This document shows, piece after piece, positions 15,025 through 23,507 of a stretch of DNA of 45,437 nucleotides. The stretch comes from Spirochaetales bacterium. Its GTDB lineage: Bacteria; Spirochaetota; Spirochaetia; Sphaerochaetales; Sphaerochaetaceae. The translations under genes and the position numbers were made by a program. The stretch lies in the NCBI GenBank assembly GCA_028722305.1, contig JAQYHB010000026.1:1-45437 (forward strand). The letters are read 5' to 3'. The notes beneath the pieces were generated by a model. That model did not search any database and was not told the origin of the DNA. It saw only the letters and a list, made by a program, of their open reading frames with translations. The stretch's first letter is position 1; each line of letters starts with the position of its first letter.

Positions 15025-15558
15025 TTGGGTTCCTATTATTATCTGGTCACATCGCTTCCGATGCTTCGCTACGACAGCCCCAGCCCCATCACGGTGGAGC
15101 AGTTCCTGGCTGCCTGCAGGAGCAATCTGGGCGCGGGTGACTACCACCAGGTGCAGTGCGCCCTTGACGGGACTCCCTCAGGCAATCATTTCCTGAAGAG
15201 GTACCAGGCGTTCTGCCAGATGGTGCAGAGCGAACTCAGCGAGCAACGGGCGCACAAGCTCGGCATGAGCCCGGAACGCTATCGGAACAACGGGGCGAAG
15301 AGCTACGTGGTCGCCGAGGCGGTCCGCAAGGCGCTTGCCGACGAGAACGTGCTCGATGGTGAGATGACGTTGATCGTGCTCAAGTGGAACTATCTCGACG
15401 AGATGAGCGCGCAGCATGTGTTCGATCTCGACGGTCTTCTCGCCTACGCGCTGAAGCTCGGTATCATCACCAGGAAGAGCCTCTTCACCCAAGAGGCAGG
15501 CAATGCGGAATTCCAGCGGCTGTTCCAGCAGCTTGAGTCCGACATCAAGTCAATGTAG
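15025..15558 (+). CDS. DUF2764 family protein, V-ATPase-associated
   Basis: A 177-residue protein between subunits E and A, the usual site of DUF2764 proteins in spirochaete and chlamydial V-ATPase operons. It starts with YYYLVTSLPMLRYDSPSPIT, a hallmark of the family, and is otherwise helical. It may take the place of the missing subunit C (the central-stalk/rotor link), but that is inference. The start is TTG at 15025, preceded by AAGGGGGG; no ATG or GTG is available near the conserved N-terminus. The stop overlaps a GTG two bases on, close to atpA. Confidence 0.82.
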   Translation: MGSYYYLVTSLPMLRYDSPSPITVEQFLAACRSNLGAGDYHQVQCALDGTPSGNHFLKRYQAFCQMVQSELSEQRAHKLGMSPERYRNNGAKSYVVAEAVRKALADENVLDGEMTLIVLKWNYLDEMSAQHVFDLDGLLAYALKLGIITRKSLFTQEAGNAEFQRLFQQLESDIKSM

Positions 15559-15569
15559 TGGAGTTGTCT

Positions 15570-17327
15570 ATGGCACATACAAATGGACGTGTTGTCGCAG
15601 TGAACGGCAACATGGTTGCAGTAGCATTCGATGACGCGATCAGCATGAACGAGGTGGGGTACATCCACAGCGGAGACACCCGCCTCAAAGGAGAGGTCAT
15701 CAGGATCAACGGCAAGACCGCGAGCATGCAGGTGTTCGAGAGCACCAACGGCGTCGCGGTCGGCGATGCCGTCGAGTTTACCGGGGAGATGCTTTCCGTC
15801 GAACTTGGACCGGGCTTGCTTACCCAGATCTACGACGGCTTGCAGAACCCGCTTCCGGAAATGGCCCAGCAGTGCGGCTTCTTCCTGCAGCGCGGCGTCT
15901 ACCTGAACCCGATTCCCGACAAGGACTGGGAGTTCACCCCGCTGGCGAAGGTCGGCGACAAGCTGCATCCCGCCGATTCCATCGGCTGGGTCCCCGAGGG
16001 AATCTTCCAGCACCAGATCATGGTTCCCTTCTCCTTCCCGGAGGGGGAGTACACCGTCAAGTCGATCAAGGCGAAGGGCACCTACAATGTCCGCGATGTG
16101 GTCGCCGTGGTCACCGACGCGAAGGGCGAGGAGCATGAGCTCTCCATGGTCTTTTCCTGGCCTGTCAAGCGGGCGATCACCAACTACGAGGAGCGTCTCA
16201 GGCCGGATGAGCCGATGGTGATGAAAATCCGCCCGATCGACACGTTCCTGCCGGTCGCCAAGGGCGGTACCTTCTGCGTGCCTGGTCCGTTCGGTGCCGG
16301 CAAGACCGTTCTGCAGCACATGGAAAGCCGCAACGCTGACGCCGATATCGTCATCATCGCCGCTTGCGGGGAACGTGCCGGAGAGGTCGTCGAGATCCTG
16401 AAGGAATTCCCCGAGCTGAACGACCCGAAGACGGGCCGCAGCCTGATGGAAAGGACCATCATCATCTGCAATACCTCGTCGATGCCTGTCGCCGCCCGCG
16501 AGGCATCCGTGTACACGGCGGTCACCATGGCAGAGTACTACCGCGAGATGGGACTGAACGTGCTGATGCTCGCGGACTCCACCAGCCGCTGGGCCCAGGC
16601 GATGCGCGAGATGAGCGGCCGTCTGGAGGAGATTCCAGGCGAGGAAGCCTTCCCCGCATACCTGGAAAGCCGCATATCCAGCTTCTACGAGCGCGCCGGC
16701 AAGGTGAAACTGAGAAACGGCAAGATCGGCTCGGTCACCATCGGCGGTACTGTCAGCCCTGCCGGCGGCAACTTCGAGGAGCCTGTGACCCAGGCCACCC
16801 TGAAGGTCGTCGGCGCCTTCCACGGACTTTCCCGCGAGCGGTCCGACGCCCGCAAGTATCCTGCCATCGACCCGCTGACCTCCTGGAGCAAGTATGTGGG
16901 CATCATCCCCGCCCCGAAGGTCGAGTACGCACGGTCCATCCTGTTCAAAGGCAACGAAGTCAACCAGATGATGAAGGTTGTCGGCGAGGAGGGAACCAGC
17001 GTGGACGATTACGTCACCTACCAGAAGGAGGAGTTCCTTGACGCGGTCTACCTGCAGCAGAACTCCTTCGACCCGGTCGACTCGTCCGTCGAGGTGGACC
17101 GCCAGCGGTACACCTTTGACCTGCTCTTCCACATCCTTGCGGCGAATTTCCACTTCGAGGACAAGTCCGAGGTCAGGTCGTTCTTCAACCAGCTGAGACA
17201 GATGTTCCTTGACTGGAACGGCATGGCTTGGCAGAGCGGGGATTTCAAGTCCCAGGAAGAGAAGATGCGCAAGCTGGTCGAAACAAAGTTCGCCTCCTAT
17301 GACAAGGAAGCGGAGAAGCTTTTCTAA
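15570..17327 (+). CDS. atpA: V-type ATP synthase catalytic subunit A
   Basis: A 585-residue catalytic subunit. It has an N-terminal beta-barrel (about 5-75), the A-type non-homologous insert (about 110-190), Walker A GPFGAGKT (239-246), the catalytic-Glu region [11 protein letters not shown] and Walker [18 protein letters not shown]. The signature [13 protein letters not shown] precedes the C-terminal helical domain. It hydrolyses or makes ATP at the A/B interfaces. ATG 15570 is chosen over GTG 15558, which overlaps the upstream stop, because GGAG lies six bases before it. Conservation along the whole length leaves no doubt about the family. Confidence 0.97.
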   Translation: MAHTNGRVVAVNGNMVAVAFDDAISMNEVGYIHSGDTRLKGEVIRINGKTASMQVFESTNGVAVGDAVEFTGEMLSVELGPGLLTQIYDGLQNPLPEMAQQCGFFLQRGVYLNPIPDKDWEFTPLAKVGDKLHPADSIGWVPEGIFQHQIMVPFSFPEGEYTVKSIKAKGTYNVRDVVAVVTDAKGEEHELSMVFSWPVKRAITNYEERLRPDEPMVMKIRPIDTFLPVAKGGTFCVPGPFGAGKTVLQHMESRNADADIVIIAACGERAGEVVEILKEFPELNDPKTGRSLMERTIIICNTSSMPVAAREASVYTAVTMAEYYREMGLNVLMLADSTSRWAQAMREMSGRLEEIPGEEAFPAYLESRISSFYERAGKVKLRNGKIGSVTIGGTVSPAGGNFEEPVTQATLKVVGAFHGLSRERSDARKYPAIDPLTSWSKYVGIIPAPKVEYARSILFKGNEVNQMMKVVGEEGTSVDDYVTYQKEEFLDAVYLQQNSFDPVDSSVEVDRQRYTFDLLFHILAANFHFEDKSEVRSFFNQLRQMFLDWNGMAWQSGDFKSQEEKMRKLVETKFASYDKEAEKLF

Positions 17328-17338
17328 GGAGTCGGATG

Positions 17339-18640
17339 ATGCAGAAGGTTTATACGAAAATTGAGTCCATTGTCGGCAACGTCATCACGCTGCACGCCAC
17401 TGGAGTACGGAACAACGACCTTGCCATCGTGAAGACCAAGATGGGCAACAGCTACGCCAACGTCATCAAGCTCGACCATGACCTGGTCAGCCTGCAGGTG
17501 TTCGCCGGCGCCCAGGGAGTCTCCACGGGAGACGAGGTCCGCTTCCTCGGGCACGCCATGGAGGTCTCCTACTCGGACGCCCTGCTCGGCCGTGTCTTCG
17601 ACGGCGCGGGCGAGCCCCGCGACAAGGGTCCTGCCTTAACCGACAACATGATCACCATCGGAGGTCCCTCGGTCAACCCTGCCAAGCGTATCACCCCGAA
17701 GACCATGATCAGGACCGGTATTCCGATGATCGACGTCTTCAACACGCTGGTCGAGAGCCAGAAGCTCCCGATTTTCAGCGTCAGCGGCGAGCCGTACAAC
17801 CAGTTGCTTGCCCGTATCGCCATGCAGGCCGAGGTCGATTTGATCGTCCTTGGCGGCATGGGCTTGAAGTACGACGACTACCTCTACTTCCGCGACACGC
17901 TGGAGAAGAGCGGAGCCATGAGCAGGACCATCATGTTCATCCATACCGCAAGCGACCCGACGGTCGAGTGCATGATGATTCCGGATATGGCCTTGGCCGT
18001 CGCCGAGCGCTTCGCCCTGGACGGAAAGAAGGTGCTGGTGCTGCTCACCGACATGACCAACTACTGCGACGCCATGAAGGAAATCGCCATCACGATGGAC
18101 CAGGTTCCGTCCAACCGCGGATACCCGGGCGACCTGTACAGCTCCCTAGCCAGCCGCTACGAGAAGGCGGTCGAGTTCGAGGGCGCCGGGTCGGTCACCA
18201 TCCTCGGCGTCACCACGATGCCCGGCGACGATGTCACGCACCCGGTTCCGGACAACACCGGATACATTACCGAGGGCCAGTACTACCTGAAGAACGGCCA
18301 CATCGAGCCCTTCGGCTCCCTGTCCCGTCTGAAGCAGAACGTCAACAAGGACACCCGTGACGACCACCGTTCGCTGATGGACGCCATGATCAAGCTCTAC
18401 GCCCAGTACAAGGACACTGTGGAGAAGAAGTCGATGGGCTTCATGATGTCCGACTGGGACGAGAAGCTCTTGAAGTATGGCGCTTTGTTCGAAAGCAAGT
18501 TGATGGACCTTTCGGTCAATATCCCTCTCGAGCAGGCTCTTGACCTCGGTTGGGAAATCCTCGCCGAGTGCTTCGAGCCCAACGAGACCGGCCTGAAGAG
18601 CGACCTGATCAACGAGCGCTGGCCGAAGAAGCTGGCGTAA
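17339..18640 (+). CDS. atpB: V-type ATP synthase subunit B
   Basis: A 433-residue regulatory subunit of the A3B3 head. It shows [15 protein letters not shown], the degenerate nucleotide loop [11 protein letters not shown] (where the catalytic subunit has a P-loop), [13 protein letters not shown], the signature [18 protein letters not shown], and the C-terminal helical domain. Two adjacent ATGs exist (17336 and 17339); the second is favoured because AAGGAG at 17326-17331 is seven bases away. Lies eight to eleven bases after atpA. Confidence 0.96.
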   Translation: MQKVYTKIESIVGNVITLHATGVRNNDLAIVKTKMGNSYANVIKLDHDLVSLQVFAGAQGVSTGDEVRFLGHAMEVSYSDALLGRVFDGAGEPRDKGPALTDNMITIGGPSVNPAKRITPKTMIRTGIPMIDVFNTLVESQKLPIFSVSGEPYNQLLARIAMQAEVDLIVLGGMGLKYDDYLYFRDTLEKSGAMSRTIMFIHTASDPTVECMMIPDMALAVAERFALDGKKVLVLLTDMTNYCDAMKEIAITMDQVPSNRGYPGDLYSSLASRYEKAVEFEGAGSVTILGVTTMPGDDVTHPVPDNTGYITEGQYYLKNGHIEPFGSLSRLKQNVNKDTRDDHRSLMDAMIKLYAQYKDTVEKKSMGFMMSDWDEKLLKYGALFESKLMDLSVNIPLEQALDLGWEILAECFEPNETGLKSDLINERWPKKLA

Positions 18641-18652
18641 GGGAGATAGGTG

Positions 18653-19264
18653 ATGGCCGTCAAACTGACGAAAAACGAGCAGAAAGTCCAGAAAGACGCG
18701 CTGAAGCAGTTCCAGCGGTATCTGCCGACTCTGCAGCTGAAGAAACAGCAGCTGCAGATGGTCATCCGTCAGATCCAGAGCCAGATGGAGGAGCTGAAAG
18801 CAAAGCAGAAGGCAGTGGTTGCCGGAATGCAGGACTGGATTGCCGTCTATAACGAGAACACGGCGTTCAGCCCGTCGCTGAAGATCGAGCATCTGGTGAA
18901 GGTCGACAAGGTGGTCCAGACCACCGGCAACATCGCCGGCGTCAGGATCCCCGTCTTCAAGGAGCTGGAGTTCAAGCCTATCGTCTACGACTTGAACGCG
19001 TATCCGCTCTGGGTGGACAAGGGGCTCAGCGCCTTGCGGGATGTGGCACGGTATGATGCGCTGGTACGGACTCTGGAGCAGCAGGTCGACCTGCTTGGCA
19101 AGGAGCTCAGGACCACGACGCAACGCGTCAATCTGTTTGAGAAAGTGAAGATTCCGCAGGCGAAGGAGAACATCCGCCGCATCGGAATTTACCTCGGTGA
19201 CCAGCAGACCAGTGCGGTCGTCCGCGGCAAGATCGCGAAGAAGAAACTGGTACGGGAGGCCTGA
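18653..19264 (+). CDS. atpD: V-type ATP synthase subunit D
   Basis: A 203-residue central rotor-shaft subunit made mostly of long helices. The N-terminal (KLTKNEQKVQKDALKQFQRY, LKKQQLQMVIRQIQS) and C-terminal (RVNLFEKVKIPQAKENIRRI) helices would form the antiparallel coiled coil that turns inside the A3B3 head. The ATG at 18653 has GGGAG seven bases upstream; a GTG at 18650 is the only nearby alternative. No subunit F gene, its usual partner, is present in the window. Confidence 0.93.
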   Translation: MAVKLTKNEQKVQKDALKQFQRYLPTLQLKKQQLQMVIRQIQSQMEELKAKQKAVVAGMQDWIAVYNENTAFSPSLKIEHLVKVDKVVQTTGNIAGVRIPVFKELEFKPIVYDLNAYPLWVDKGLSALRDVARYDALVRTLEQQVDLLGKELRTTTQRVNLFEKVKIPQAKENIRRIGIYLGDQQTSAVVRGKIAKKKLVREA

Positions 19265-19268
19265 TGCT

Positions 19269-21152
19269 ATGATCGAACCGATGAAAAAGGTCTATCTTGT
19301 CGTGCAGGCCACCCGCAAGAAGCAGATGCTCAAGGCACTGCGCAAGGCTGGCATCGTCCATGTCCAGGATGCTCCGAAACCGGTGCATAGCGGAAAGGCC
19401 GATGAGATCGGCAAGCAGGCCGAGAACTACGCGAGGATCGAGAGCGCCTTGCTGGAGTTCGGCGACGCGAAGAAGACACCCCAGAAGAAACTGGACGAAA
19501 AGACCTTCTCGCAGTGGGCCGAACGGGTCACTGCGCTCCTTGACCAGCGCAAGGTGTTGACCGAGCTGGTGGCAGGCGACACCCGTGAGCTCGAGCGGAT
19601 CCAAGGGTGGGGCGACTTCCATGTGGAGGAACTGAATGACCTGGAGAAGCAAGGCGTCAAGCTGGCTTTCTACACGATCGGGCCCAAGGAACTCGCTGCG
19701 CTGGATTCCAGCATTCCTCTGATCGTCCTCAGCGACGTGGATGGGCAGAAGGCCATCGCTGTCGTTGGCAGCGACGCCTATGTGCCCGGCGGCCGTCGTT
19801 TCGACCTGCCTTCCAAGGACGCAGAGACGCTCCGGGAAGAGCTCAAGGCGAGCAACAAGCAGCTGGAGGACATCCAGGCCGAGTTGCGGCAGGGAGTTGC
19901 CTATCTCGACGCGCTCAAGCACGCCGAGAAGCTGAACGCCCAGGCCGCCATCTTCCAGAAGACCAGCGACGAGATGGGTGGGGATGATGTCCTTTCCTAT
20001 CTTGTGGGCTACCTTCCTGTCCGTATCGAGTCCTCGTTCACCGAGCTTGCCGGCCGCGAAGGGTGGGGCTACGCGTTGGAGGATCCGGAGGAAGACGACA
20101 ATCCCCCGACCCTGCTGCGCTATCCAAAGGGCTTCAGCCTGATGCAGCCGATCTACAACATTCTCGGTACCTATCCTGGCTACCGAGAGCGGGATATCTC
20201 CGTTCCGTTCCTGCTCTTCTTCACGGTCTTCTTCGCGATGATCATCGGAGATGGCGGATATGGGCTGGTTTTCCTGCTGGCAGGGCTTGGGATGCGCAAG
20301 GTTCAGAAGAAATGGAATGACACCAGCATGCTGGTCGTCGTCCTGGCGATTGCGACGATTGTCTGGGGCGCGGTGACCGGCACTTGGTTCGGCTCGACCT
20401 GGATTCTGGAGCACGTGCCCTTCCTGCGCATGCTGGTCATACCGACATTGGCGAACATCCCGCAGCTGTTCGTGAAGGCGAGCGGCGAGGTGATGGACGC
20501 CAAGACGGTGCAGGACCATGTGATGAACTTCTGCTTCATTCTTGGTACCCTCCAGCTGGCGCTTGCCTGCGTGATGAACGTCCTGTACAAGCTGCCTCGC
20601 AAGAACCTGAGCTGGGTGAGCGACGTGGCCTGGTTTGTCGATCTGGTGGTGCTCTACCAGCTGATCCTGACCATGCTGCTTCCCTCAATCAGGCTTCCGT
20701 TCATGCTGGACACGATGACAATCCTGAAGATTGTCGCCGTTGGCTACGTGGTGGTCATCCTTTTCCGGAACCAGGATACGGGCAAGAAGTTCTCCGATGG
20801 CGTCAAAGAGGGGCTGATGGGCTTCCTCCCCACCTTCCTCGATACCATCAGTTGCTTCAGCAACATCATGAGCTACATCCGTTTGTTCGCTGTCGGCATG
20901 GCGGGTTTCGCCATCAGCCAGTCGTTCAACTCGATGGCTCTCGGGGTTGCCGGGGCAGGGAGATTGGTTGGTATCATCGGCTTCATGCTGATCGTGCTGC
21001 TCGGACACATGCTGAATATCGTCATGTGTCTGCTCAGCGTGATCGTGCATGGTGTTCGTCTCAACATCCTGGAATTCTCCAACCAGCTTGGCATGGAGTG
21101 GTCCGGGTACAAATATGATCCGTTCAGGGAAACGGTGAAAAGCGAAAACTAA
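19269..21152 (+). CDS. atpI: V-type ATP synthase subunit I (a-subunit)
   Basis: A 627-residue membrane stator subunit. The N-terminal half (about 1-320) is cytoplasmic with coiled-coil segments (ELKASNKQLEDIQAELRQG). The C-terminal half has about seven or eight membrane spans beginning near DISVPFLLFFTVFFAMIIGDGGYGL. The essential arginine for ion passage is expected in the FSNIMSYIRLFAVGMAGFAI helix (Arg in SYIRLFAVG). With the K ring it forms the ion half-channels. Start at ATG 19269 follows GGGAGG; the longer frame from 19197 overlaps atpD. Confidence 0.94.
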   Translation: MIEPMKKVYLVVQATRKKQMLKALRKAGIVHVQDAPKPVHSGKADEIGKQAENYARIESALLEFGDAKKTPQKKLDEKTFSQWAERVTALLDQRKVLTELVAGDTRELERIQGWGDFHVEELNDLEKQGVKLAFYTIGPKELAALDSSIPLIVLSDVDGQKAIAVVGSDAYVPGGRRFDLPSKDAETLREELKASNKQLEDIQAELRQGVAYLDALKHAEKLNAQAAIFQKTSDEMGGDDVLSYLVGYLPVRIESSFTELAGREGWGYALEDPEEDDNPPTLLRYPKGFSLMQPIYNILGTYPGYRERDISVPFLLFFTVFFAMIIGDGGYGLVFLLAGLGMRKVQKKWNDTSMLVVVLAIATIVWGAVTGTWFGSTWILEHVPFLRMLVIPTLANIPQLFVKASGEVMDAKTVQDHVMNFCFILGTLQLALACVMNVLYKLPRKNLSWVSDVAWFVDLVVLYQLILTMLLPSIRLPFMLDTMTILKIVAVGYVVVILFRNQDTGKKFSDGVKEGLMGFLPTFLDTISCFSNIMSYIRLFAVGMAGFAISQSFNSMALGVAGAGRLVGIIGFMLIVLLGHMLNIVMCLLSVIVHGVRLNILEFSNQLGMEWSGYKYDPFRETVKSEN

Positions 21153-21184
21153 CATCGTTGTTTGGCAACAACAAGGAGTAAACT

Positions 21185-21616
21185 ATGAACGTTGCATTTA
21201 TCGGTATGGCGTGTGCCCTCGGCCTTTCTGCCCTCGGCTCTGGTCTCGGCGCGGGAGCTGCGTGCTCCGCGGCTGTCGGTGGATGGAAAAAGTGCTATGC
21301 GAACGGAAAGCCGGCACCTTTCATCCTCGTCGCTTTCGGCGGTGTTCCTCTCACCCAGACCATTTACGGGTTCCTGCTGATGACCTTCATCAAGAACGCT
21401 GTCGCCTCCATTGACCCGTTGCTTGGGCTGGGCGTCGGCCTGTTCGGCGGCATCGCCATCGGGCTCTCCGCCTTCATGCAGGGACGCTGCGCCGCCTGCG
21501 CCTGCGATGCTTTCGCTGAGACAGGAAAGGGAACCGCGAACTACTTCATGGTCATCGGTATTATCGAGACCGTCGCACTGTTCACCCTTGTGTTCGGCAT
21601 GTTGATGCTTGGCTGA
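21185..21616 (+). CDS. atpK: V-type ATP synthase proteolipid subunit K, Na+-type residues
   Basis: A 143-residue proteolipid with four hydrophobic helices in two repeated hairpins. The ion-binding carboxylate is Glu128 (GIIETVALF). The first hairpin has no matching acid: it carries Thr57-Gln58 (VPLTQTIYGF), and Gln99 lies in AFMQGR. This set (Thr, Gln, Gln, Glu) corresponds to Thr64, Gln65, Gln110 and Glu139 that bind Na+ in Enterococcus hirae NtpK. The rotor ring thus probably carries Na+ rather than H+, one ion per four-helix subunit. Last gene of the operon, followed by a strong terminator. Confidence 0.93.
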   Translation: MNVAFIGMACALGLSALGSGLGAGAACSAAVGGWKKCYANGKPAPFILVAFGGVPLTQTIYGFLLMTFIKNAVASIDPLLGLGVGLFGGIAIGLSAFMQGRCAACACDAFAETGKGTANYFMVIGIIETVALFTLVFGMLMLG

Positions 21617-21648
21617 AGCCGACACACCAGACAACGGTGGATTGATGA

Positions 21649-21686
21649 CCGGTACCCCAGTTCGGGGTGCCGGCCATTTTCTTTTT
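21649..21686 (+). terminator. V-ATPase operon terminator
   Basis: CCGGTACCCC (21649-21658) pairs with GGGGTGCCGG (21664-21673), ten pairs including one A-G mismatch or shifted pair, loop AGTTC, followed by CCATTTTCTTTTT. Confidence 0.82.
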
Positions 21687-21714
21687 GGTGGAAGCCAGGA
21701 AATACTGGTATACT
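21685..21714 (+). promoter_or_regulatory. Promoter of the ankyrin-repeat gene
   Basis: TTGGTG (21685-21690), 18-base spacer, TATACT (21709-21714) with extended TGG. Start near 21721 gives a leader of about 11 bases to the ATG at 21732. The -35 overlaps the T-run of the V-ATPase terminator. Confidence 0.55.
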
Positions 21715-21731
21715 GGAAATGGGGGCAGAGA

Positions 21732-22379
21732 ATGTTCAACAATCGAAGACAATCCTACCAGACGGCCAGCGCGGATGAGGTGACCCTGCAACAGGGGCTT
21801 ACCGCGCCGAGTCTCTACGTGGATGGAGATTACCGGAAGATCGAGCAGTTCCTTCTTTCCGGTGCCTATGTGAATACCCGCAGTGGCAGCGGGAAGACAC
21901 CGCTGATGGTGGCGGTGAGAAACAACTGCGACCCGGAAATCGTCAAGCTCCTGCTCAAGAGCGGTGCCGACCCGAACCTGCGCGACAGCAAGGGCAGGAC
22001 CGCGCTGATGTACGCGGCGGGGCACTCCTACATGACCACCATCAACCTGTTGCTACAGGCAGGCAGCAAGATCGACGAGGAAGAGGAGCACACCGGGCTG
22101 ACCAGCCTGATGTTCTCCCTGATCAAGCAAAGGGAAATCCAGGTGGTGACTGGACTGATTGACGCGGGAGCTGATGTCAACCATCGCGACATCATCGGCG
22201 AGACCCCGCTGATGATGGCGGCGCGGTATGCGACCGGAAGCCTGGTGGTGGAGATGCTGGTCAAGAGCGGGGCGGATACGACCGCGGTCAACAATGCCGG
22301 TACCAGCGTCCTATCCTACGCCTGGGAGAATACCGCCCATCCTGAGGTTGCCTCTTACTTGGTACGGCTGGGCAAGTAA
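21732..22379 (+). CDS. Ankyrin-repeat protein
   Basis: A 215-residue soluble protein with about five ankyrin repeats from residue 25 on. Examples are KTPLMVAVRNNCDPEIVKLL-LKSGADPN, RTALMYAAGHSYMTTINLLL-QAGSKID, TSLMFSLIKQREIQVVTGLI-DAGADVN and ETPLMMAARYATGSLVVEML-VKSGADT. Ankyrin stacks bind proteins; the partner is unknown. No signal peptide, so cytoplasmic. It stands as a single gene between the V-ATPase terminator and ispG, with a start chosen at ATG 21732 because upstream frame runs through the terminator. Confidence 0.88.
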   Translation: MFNNRRQSYQTASADEVTLQQGLTAPSLYVDGDYRKIEQFLLSGAYVNTRSGSGKTPLMVAVRNNCDPEIVKLLLKSGADPNLRDSKGRTALMYAAGHSYMTTINLLLQAGSKIDEEEEHTGLTSLMFSLIKQREIQVVTGLIDAGADVNHRDIIGETPLMMAARYATGSLVVEMLVKSGADTTAVNNAGTSVLSYAWENTAHPEVASYLVRLGK

Positions 22380-22430
22380 TCTTGCACAAAGCGCGTTTTC
22401 TTGCCAACATGGTGCCCGAGAGGCAGAGCG

Positions 22431-23468
22431 ATGCGATTGGTCCATGTTGGCAACGTGCTTATCGGTGGTGGGAATCCCGTATCCGTACAGACGATGTACG
22501 ATTGCCCGATTCCCCACGCGAGCGGAGATATCGATGGCTTGATGCGTCGGATGGGAACCCTGCACACGATGGGTTGCGATATCATCCGGTACTCCTATCC
22601 CCACCTCGAGGATCACGAGCCATTCACGGAAATCTGCAGGCGAAGCCCGATGCCGGTTGTCGCCGACATCCACTTCGATTGGAAATGCGCTTTGGATGCG
22701 ATTGCGTGTGGGGCCCATGCCATCCGGATCAACCCGGGGAACATCGGTGCCCGCTGGAAGGTCGACGAGGTGTTCAAGGTCGCCCAGGACCATGATATCG
22801 CCATCCGCATCGGTTTGAACAAGGGCTCGCTTCCACGGACAGGCAGCCCCGATCCGGCCCAAAGGATGGTCGACTACGCTCTGGAATACCTTGATTGGGC
22901 CGAGCAGACTGGTTTCACCAACTGCGTCGTCTCGCTGAAATCCTCAGACCCGGAAGAGGATTACCGTGCGGCAAAACTGTTCGCGGCGCAGAGCGATTAC
23001 CCCCTGCACCTCGGCGTGACCGAGGCTGGCAGCGTGGTCAGCTCGGTGACCCGTTCCACCTGGGTCCTTGGGAGGCTCCTCTCCGAGGGAATCGGGGGGA
23101 CGCTACGTATCTCCATCACGGGACCGATCGAGACCGAGGTCCAGGCAGGCGTGGAGTTGCTCAGGACCCTTGGCCTGCGCAGGCAGGGCATCCGCGTGGT
23201 CAGTTGCCCGCGCTGTGGCCGCTGCTCGTTCGACTCCCAAGGCTTCCTCGCCTCGGTTGAGCAGGATCTGCTTTCCATTCCCAAGCCCATGACCGTTGCC
23301 ATCATGGGCTGCCAGGTCAACGGTCCTGGCGAGGCCAAGAACGCAGACCTCGCGATTACCGGCATCGGGAACTCGGTATTCCTCTATCAGAAGGGAGTAC
23401 TGAGCCGGAAAGTCGACGTGAAGGACGCCAAGCGGGCGCTGCTGGAGGCGGTCAAGGCCTTTCATTGA
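22431..23468 (+). CDS. ispG: 4-hydroxy-3-methylbut-2-enyl diphosphate synthase (flavodoxin/ferredoxin)
   Basis: A 345-residue IspG/GcpE. The N-terminal TIM barrel runs from VHVGNVLIGGGNPVSVQTM to about 250 and includes ADIHFDWKCALDA and RINPGNIG. The C-terminal [4Fe-4S] domain has CPRCGRC and MGCQVNGPGEAKNADLAI, giving the three cluster cysteines plus the NGPGEA loop. It makes HMBPP from MEcPP in the non-mevalonate isoprenoid pathway. ATG 22431 starts right at the conserved N-terminus with AGAGG upstream; the in-frame TTG at 22401 is less likely. Its stop codon lies within the uvrA -35 box. Confidence 0.95.
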   Translation: MRLVHVGNVLIGGGNPVSVQTMYDCPIPHASGDIDGLMRRMGTLHTMGCDIIRYSYPHLEDHEPFTEICRRSPMPVVADIHFDWKCALDAIACGAHAIRINPGNIGARWKVDEVFKVAQDHDIAIRIGLNKGSLPRTGSPDPAQRMVDYALEYLDWAEQTGFTNCVVSLKSSDPEEDYRAAKLFAAQSDYPLHLGVTEAGSVVSSVTRSTWVLGRLLSEGIGGTLRISITGPIETEVQAGVELLRTLGLRRQGIRVVSCPRCGRCSFDSQGFLASVEQDLLSIPKPMTVAIMGCQVNGPGEAKNADLAITGIGNSVFLYQKGVLSRKVDVKDAKRALLEAVKAFH

Positions 23469-23493
23469 CATGGCTTGACGCTCTCTGTATATT
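23465..23493 (+). promoter_or_regulatory. uvrA promoter
   Basis: Consensus TTGACA (23465-23470), 17-base spacer, TATATT (23488-23493). The -35 overlaps the ispG stop codon. Predicted start near 23500 leaves about eight bases before ATG 23508 and no Shine-Dalgarno sequence. I saw no LexA box that I could name with confidence. Confidence 0.75.
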
Positions 23494-23507
23494 CACAAAC
23501 GTTAACT

